Below the pieces are notes generated by a model. That model had not been told where the DNA came from. It worked only from the letters and a program-made list of their open reading frames with translations, and searched no databases. Position numbers and translations under genes: made by a program. Positions 42,727 to 45,922 of a stretch of 45,922 bases of DNA are shown piece by piece (position 1 is the stretch's first letter; each line of letters starts with the position of its first letter). This DNA comes from Acinetobacter sp. WC-141. Lineage in GTDB: Bacteria > Pseudomonadota > Gammaproteobacteria > Pseudomonadales > Moraxellaceae. Where the stretch lies: contig NZ_AMSS01000059.1 of assembly GCF_000313935.1 (NCBI RefSeq), forward strand, positions 1 to 45,922, written 5' to 3'.

Positions 42727-43629
42727 TTAGGCTACACAGTCTTCGCGGAATTTTTTAGGCGAAAAGCCAGTATTTTTCTTAAAGAAATTGGTGAAATACG
42801 CTGAATATTCAAAGCCTAAGCTATAGGCAATTTCGGAAATATTCCAACTGGTGTGTTGTAGCAGCGCTTTAGCTTCTTGCGTAATGCGCGAGCTAATATG
42901 TTCAGACGTGGTTTTGCCTGTAGCTTCTTTTACAGCTCGGTTTAAATGGTTTACATGCACCGACAAGCCATAGGCATAGTCATTTGCAGTTTTGAGTTTA
43001 AGCTGAAAATGGGGCGAGTCGATTGGGAACTGGCGCTCTAATAATTCAAAGAACAAATGGCAAATCCGAACCGCAGCATTACTATGTTTTTCAAACTGTT
43101 GGGTCGGTTGCATTTTCATGGCTTCATGCACAATCAGGTGCAAATAGTTTCTTAAAACGTTGTATTTATGAATATAGTCTGAATTTATTTCACTCATCAT
43201 CTTTTTGAAAATAAATGAAATTTCCTCAACCTGTTGGTCGTTTAAAAAATATAGCGGGTCGCCGTCAACTTTAAACAGCGGTGAGTCTTTTAAAAAGCTT
43301 TGTCTTGATTCTTGGTTTACAAACTCTTCGGTAAATAGACAAAACCAACCTGCCTGTTCAGGCGAATTAATTTCCCATGCATAGGGCACCATTGGGTTTG
43401 AAAACAGTAAAGCAGGGCGGTCGACTCGTATCCAGCGGTTGGCGTAGTGAAGTTCGCCTGTGCCTAAAACCAATGAAATTTTATAATAATCACGGCGGCT
43501 ATAAGGCGTTAAAAACGAGCAGGCATCGCGTTGGAACACGTTGAAATGTCCAAACGAAGTTGATGGAACCGAGTAATCGCTATCTCTGGTTAAAGAAAAG
43601 CGGCGATAAAAATCATGTATGGTTTCCAT
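42727..43629 (-). CDS. AraC-family transcriptional regulator
   Basis: About 300 residues from the ATG at 43629 (AGG 8 bp upstream); the frame is open to a TTG at 43677. The N-terminal cupin-like sensing part (RWIRVDRPALLFSNPMVPYA) is followed by the C-terminal AraC double HTH: ANDYAYGLSVHVNHLNRAVK, EATGKTTSEHI and ISEIAYSLGFEYSAYFTNFF. It lies upstream of the aldo/keto reductase gene on the same strand, with shared TTCAAAC-type repeats in front of both genes, so it probably activates the reductase in response to its substrate. Confidence 0.9.
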   Translation of the reverse strand: METIHDFYRRFSLTRDSDYSVPSTSFGHFNVFQRDACSFLTPYSRRDYYKISLVLGTGELHYANRWIRVDRPALLFSNPMVPYAWEINSPEQAGWFCLFTEEFVNQESRQSFLKDSPLFKVDGDPLYFLNDQQVEEISFIFKKMMSEINSDYIHKYNVLRNYLHLIVHEAMKMQPTQQFEKHSNAAVRICHLFFELLERQFPIDSPHFQLKLKTANDYAYGLSVHVNHLNRAVKEATGKTTSEHISSRITQEAKALLQHTSWNISEIAYSLGFEYSAYFTNFFKKNTGFSPKKFREDCVA

Positions 43630-43815
43630 GTTTTTGCCTGCATGCGTTATCAATTTATTTAAAGTTATAAAATTCAAACTTTATTTACTGTAGCTTTTAT
43701 TTATAGCGCGATCAATCTGTTCATTTAAACAGGTTTGAAAATGAATGATAAATTAACAATGAAAAAATGAGCCGTTAGAAATAAAAATATTTTATAAATT
43801 AATAATATATGAGCA

Positions 43816-43844
43816 TTGACACTTAAAATCTTGAGAATTATTCT
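43816..43844 (+). promoter_or_regulatory. Sigma-70 promoter of the RNA array
   Basis: TTGACA (43816-43821) - 17 bp - TATTCT (43839-43844), followed by TTGCCTGC, a GC-rich discriminator. The same pattern recurs at 44223. It would start a transcript just before the first RNA copy. Confidence 0.7.
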
Positions 43845-43864
43845 TTGCCTGCAAACTACTTTAG

Positions 43865-43940
43865 GGTAGAACGAAAAGGGGACACCTTTGGGTGTGCTGG
43901 TGCTGTACCCAGCCTGCTAACCTCTTTTCGTTTTGCCACC
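43865..43940 (+). ncRNA. C4-like structured RNA, copy 1
   Basis: About 76 nt. The outer stem pairs the 5' ACGAAAAGG with CCTCTTTTCGT near the 3' end, closed by GGT/ACC. Inside are hairpin 1 (ACACC-TTTG-GGTGT) and hairpin 2 (CTGG - TGCTGTAC - CCAG). The same scaffold recurs three more times with compensatory base changes, so it acts as RNA. It resembles phage C4 antisense RNAs and, from memory, the multicopy C4-like sRNAs of A. baumannii. Confidence 0.7.
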
Positions 43941-43946
43941 ATTTAC

Positions 43947-44026
43947 GGTAGAGCGATAAGGGGACACTTTCGGGTGTGCTGATTTTTGGGTAAATCAGTC
44001 TGCTAACCTCTTTTCGTTTTACCACC
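43947..44026 (+). ncRNA. C4-like structured RNA, copy 2
   Basis: Same scaffold as copy 1, 82 bp downstream. Hairpin 1 is ACACT-TTCG-GGTGT. Hairpin 2 is CTGATTT...AAATCAG, where both arms changed together compared with CTGG/CCAG of copy 1, direct covariation evidence. The apical loop differs (TTGGGT). Confidence 0.7.
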
Positions 44027-44033
44027 ATTCTAT

Positions 44034-44111
44034 GGTAGAGCGATAAGGGGACACTTTCGAGTGTGCTGGTTCTGTGTGTCCAGTCTGCTAATCTCTTTTC
44101 GTTCTGCCACC
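44034..44111 (+). ncRNA. C4-like structured RNA, copy 3
   Basis: Same scaffold, 87 bp after copy 2. Hairpin 1 ACACT-TTCG-AGTGT (compensated pair), hairpin 2 CTGG - TTCTGTGTGT - CCAG. It is followed by 100 bp of AT-rich sequence with only a weak TTTAAG/CTTAAA hairpin, so a clear terminator for copies 1-3 is not seen. Confidence 0.7.
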
Positions 44112-44222
44112 ATTTTTATTATTACCATGATATTTTTAAATTTAAGTTGAAGGTCTTTTTAGCTTAAATATCTAATTGAATGAAAACAAAAATTATTTAA
44201 CCAATTTCTATTCAACCTTACA

Positions 44223-44251
44223 TTGACACTCAAAAACACGCGGATTATCCT
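44223..44251 (+). promoter_or_regulatory. Sigma-70 promoter of the RNA copy 4 - leader - tetR transcript
   Basis: TTGACA (44223-44228) - 17 bp - TATCCT (44246-44251), followed by TTGCCTGC, as at 43816-43844. Between it and copy 4 are hairpins GCTGGC/GCCAGC (about 44258-44275), CGGT/ACCG and AAAGGCG/CGCCTTT with an inner CGCACAA/TTGTGCG stem (about 44299-44355). Confidence 0.7.
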
Positions 44252-44356
44252 TTGCCTGCTGGCCTACATTGCCAGCCGGTTTTAGCAGACCGTCTACAAA
44301 AGGCGCACAACAATGCTGTTTTGGTTTTTGTGCGTTCTCTTAAGTCACGCCTTTAT

Positions 44357-44434
44357 GGTGAGGCTAGGAGGGACACCTTCGGGTGTGCTGGTTTCCTTTT
44401 GTACCAGTCTGCTAACCCTTCTAGTCTTGCCACC
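44357..44434 (+). ncRNA. C4-like structured RNA, copy 4, upstream of the TetR leader
   Basis: 78 nt. The outer stem has changed on both sides compared with copies 1-3 (GGCTAGGAGGG with CCCTTCTAGTC) while staying paired, strong evidence for conserved structure. Hairpin 1 ACACC-TTCG-GGTGT; hairpin 2 CTGGT - TTCCTTTTGT - ACCAG. The loop bases TCCTTTTG (44394-44401) are complementary to CAAAAGGA (44470-44477), the Shine-Dalgarno region of the following leader ORF. GGTGTGCT (44382-44389) is complementary to AGCACACC (44642-44649), between leader ORF and tetR. Confidence 0.72.
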
Positions 44435-44487
44435 ATTATTTAGCAGTAATTAGTAAGACTCTTCTAAATCAAAAGGAGTTCGCCGTT

Positions 44488-44580
44488 ATGCGCACTATTT
44501 CATCTCTTTCATTGGCAACCTTCGCCAAAATCTTTACCTCTATATCGCACTGGTCTTTAAAACGGTTTAACCGACTCTAG
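44488..44580 (+). CDS. Candidate 30-residue leader peptide before tetR
   Basis: ATG 44488 with a strong AAAAGGAG 9 bp upstream. The peptide begins MRTISSLSLATFAKIFTSIS and ends SLKRFNRL, an amphipathic sequence with a basic end. Position between copy 4 of the RNA and the TetR gene, with its Shine-Dalgarno complementary to the copy 4 loop, resembles the short icd ORF between C4 RNA and ant in phages P1/P7. Role proposed: translation of the leader controls transcription into tetR. The 174 bp to tetR contains AGCACACC and a GCACA/TGTGC hairpin. Confidence 0.5.
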   Translation: MRTISSLSLATFAKIFTSISHWSLKRFNRL

Positions 44581-44754
44581 GTTTTAAGACATAGGTCATT
44601 ACGACTAAAAATCATAGCAACAATAAAACCTGAGATAGGCGAGCACACCATTTTTGTGCGGCTTTTGCATGCCTGTTTTTAGCGCTCAATTTAAGAGCGA
44701 CGGCATTTCTATCTCTTTTACATACAACAAAAAATTATTTTAATCGGTATAAAA

Positions 44755-45303
44755 ATGCCAAATTTAGAAGCTTCATTTAGAGCATTAAGCGTGCTCCACA
44801 CGGCAAAAGGTTTATTTAAACAACATGGGTTTCATATCGGTATAGATCGAATTATTGAGGAAGCTAAAATTCCCAAAGCCACTTTTTATAACTATTTTCA
44901 CTCCAAAGAAAGGCTCATTCAGATGAGCTTAACTTTTCAACTAGATGCATTAAAACATGAGGTGTTTTCAATTATTCATTCGTACCGCGAACTCATGGCA
45001 TTCGATAAACTCAAGAAAATTTACCTCTTGCATGCAAATTTAGAGGGCTTTTATCGGTTGCCATTTAAAGCCATTTTTGAAATTGAAAAGATCTATCCAG
45101 CAGCATATAAACTCGTGATTGACTATCGGAACTGGTTCATTAAAGAAATTCATAAACTCCTTTTAACTGTAAAAGAGACTGCTACAGTTGAAGATGCGCA
45201 CATGTTTTTATTTGTGATTGATGGCGCGATGGTTCAGCTTGTGGGGACCAATAACACCGACGAAAGGGATGCGTTGCTCGACTATTTTTTAAGTCGGGTT
45301 TGA
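44755..45303 (+). CDS. TetR-type transcriptional regulator with C4-like RNA leader
   Basis: 182 residues. TetR HTH: LHTAKGLFKQHGFHIGIDRI, IEEAKIPKATFYNYFHSKER, LIQMSL. The ligand-binding part is helical (LEGFYRLPFKAIFEIEKIYP). No adjacent target gene is obvious, and the leader of about 500 nt carries a structured RNA and a short ORF. From memory, A. baumannii has a family of related TetR-type regulators that are stochastically activated and drive the opaque/translucent virulence switch, with a small RNA (SrvS) tuning which one is used and Rho implicated in control; this gene and leader fit such a member, but identity to any of them is not shown here. Confidence 0.85.
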   Translation: MPNLEASFRALSVLHTAKGLFKQHGFHIGIDRIIEEAKIPKATFYNYFHSKERLIQMSLTFQLDALKHEVFSIIHSYRELMAFDKLKKIYLLHANLEGFYRLPFKAIFEIEKIYPAAYKLVIDYRNWFIKEIHKLLLTVKETATVEDAHMFLFVIDGAMVQLVGTNNTDERDALLDYFLSRV

Positions 45304-45583
45304 TCGGGGAAGGCCTGACGGGAGTTGGGCTTTTATAATTATATTAGGATTAAATTAAATAAAAATGAATTTAAGATTAAAAATATAGTAACTAAAAATA
45401 TTGTATATCAGAAATATTTAAAATTTAGTTAGAAAAATATTATAACTTCTTGCGGCGACAGTTTATGTCGTGCGGCTCTAATCTACTATAGTAATAGTAA
45501 AATTAAAAATATAAAATATTTATAAAGACTTAAAGATAATTTAATGTATAAACTATCTTTAATTTTTTTAGGATTAATTTTTT

Positions 45584-45751
45584 ATGGTTCAAGCAATATG
45601 TGAAATTAATGAATACATTGTCCATAAGTTAGAAAAAGAAGTTAATACTACTGGTGAAACTACTTTAACTTTAAGAAATAGTCCATTAGCTGTAAATGAT
45701 TCAGCTCAACGTTTAATCGATGCAATACATGAAAAATATGATGTGTGCTGA
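45584..45751 (+). pseudogene. yejK: 5' fragment of a yejK/ndpA-like nucleoid-associated protein gene, cut by IS
   Basis: The first 52 codons (starting MVQAICEINEYIVHKLEKEV, with LTLRNSPLAVNDSAQRLIDA) match the N-terminus pattern of the NdpA/YejK family, which is normally over 300 residues. The frame runs into the IS3 end at 45742 and stops at a TGA within it (45749-45751). The family call is by eye and tentative. The 45304-45583 gap before it is AT-rich with a weak GACA/TGTC hairpin near 45450 only. Confidence 0.55.
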
Positions 45752-45922
45752 AAAAACAGGAGGTTTTAACTTGGTAAACTAAACACACTCATCAGGAGTT
45801 TACCATGAGCAAGAAACACAAGACTTACACCACAGAATTTAAAGCTGAAGCCATCAAATTAATTGAAGCCAATCAAGGCAATGTCTCGGAAACAGCCAGA
45901 CAACTTAGCATTTCAATGCAAA
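45742..45922 (+). mobile_element. IS3-family insertion sequence, left end of a second copy
   Basis: Starts TGTGTGCTGAAAAAACAGG, identical to the terminus of the copy at 618 on the other edge, but inverted relative to it. The first ORF begins 63 bp inside. It runs off the window. Confidence 0.88.
45805..45922 (+). CDS. IS3-family transposase orfA, N-terminal part
   Basis: ATG 45805 after AGGAG. The 39 codons present (MSKKHKTYTTEFKAEAIK onward, HTH region SETARQLSISMQ) are identical to the start of the copy at 256-555. The position that carries the nonsense codon in the left copy lies beyond the window, so this copy may be intact. Confidence 0.85.
   Translation, partial: MSKKHKTYTTEFKAEAIKLIEANQGNVSETARQLSISMQ

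Noticed and set aside
43865..44434. CRISPR array
   Set aside because: The repeats are about 78 nt with internal covarying stems, the spacers are short and unequal, and no cas gene is present. They behave as a structured RNA family.
44252..44443. 63-codon ORF across RNA copy 4
   Set aside because: It runs through hairpins whose base changes are compensatory at RNA level, and it has no ribosome-binding site.
44595..44720. Rho-independent terminator between leader ORF and tetR
   Set aside because: Hairpins such as GCACA/TGTGC exist but none is followed by a convincing T run; Rho-type control fits better.

Overview
The window looks like one chromosomal stretch, probably a draft contig, from an Acinetobacter of the A. 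calcoaceticus-baumannii complex. The reasons are low G+C with very AT-rich intergenic regions, an Acinetobacter-type single-strand binding protein, a gab locus laid out as gabP / gabR / gabTD, and several structured-RNA copies that resemble the multicopy C4-like small RNAs reported in A. baumannii (this last point is from memory). Both edges lie inside copies of the same IS3-family element in opposite orientation, which is typical of an assembly break at repeats.

Layout. 1-618: IS3-family copy whose orfA carries a nonsense codon; it has cut off hsdM, leaving only its tail. 619-8441: type I restriction-modification operon with two inserted accessory genes, hsdS - PD-(D/E)xK nuclease - dGTPase - hsdR - SprT/YgjP-like metallopeptidase. 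8487-10338: XRE regulator with a perfect palindromic operator, an unknown gene, and an IS5-family element. 10335-12421: membrane protein and alpha/beta hydrolase facing a TetR regulator across two matching operators. 12521-12571: 51-bp mini-derivative of the IS5-family element. 12776-15066: ssb, azlCD amino-acid exporter and its XRE-cupin regulator. 15148-21391: GABA catabolism (gabP, gabR, gabT, gabD) with two nearly identical GabR-type operators. 21397-24247: LysR, YcaC-like hydrolase, pirin. 24272-27346: FAD oxidoreductase, methyltransferase, GFA protein and two small membrane proteins. 27506-27707: candidate GacA-activated Csr/Rsm-type RNA. 27717-31231: secreted protein, tRNA-Thr(TGT), gamma-glutamylcyclotransferase-like protein, MFS exporter and LysR. 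31779-34035: candidate micropeptide and a minimal isonitrile-biosynthesis pair (PvcA/IsnA and PvcB/IsnB type). 34419-39408: two-gene RND efflux pump with TetR. 39557-43629: shortened DMT permease, two secreted proteins, aldo/keto reductase with AraC regulator. 43816-45303: four copies of a C4-like structured RNA, a 30-codon leader ORF and a TetR-type regulator. 45584-45922: yejK-like gene cut by the second IS3 copy.

The most striking region is 43.8-45.3 kb. The RNA copies share a scaffold with compensatory changes, but their apical loops differ. The copy nearest the TetR gene has a loop complementary over 8 nt to the Shine-Dalgarno region of the leader ORF, and a second 8-nt match lies between that ORF and tetR. 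The order RNA - short ORF - regulated gene recalls the c4-icd-ant operon of phages P1/P7, so an antisense, probably Rho-linked switch controlling a TetR regulator is a concrete hypothesis. The next best candidates are the Csr/Rsm-type RNA, the dGTPase and nuclease inside the type I R-M operon, and the isonitrile gene pair.
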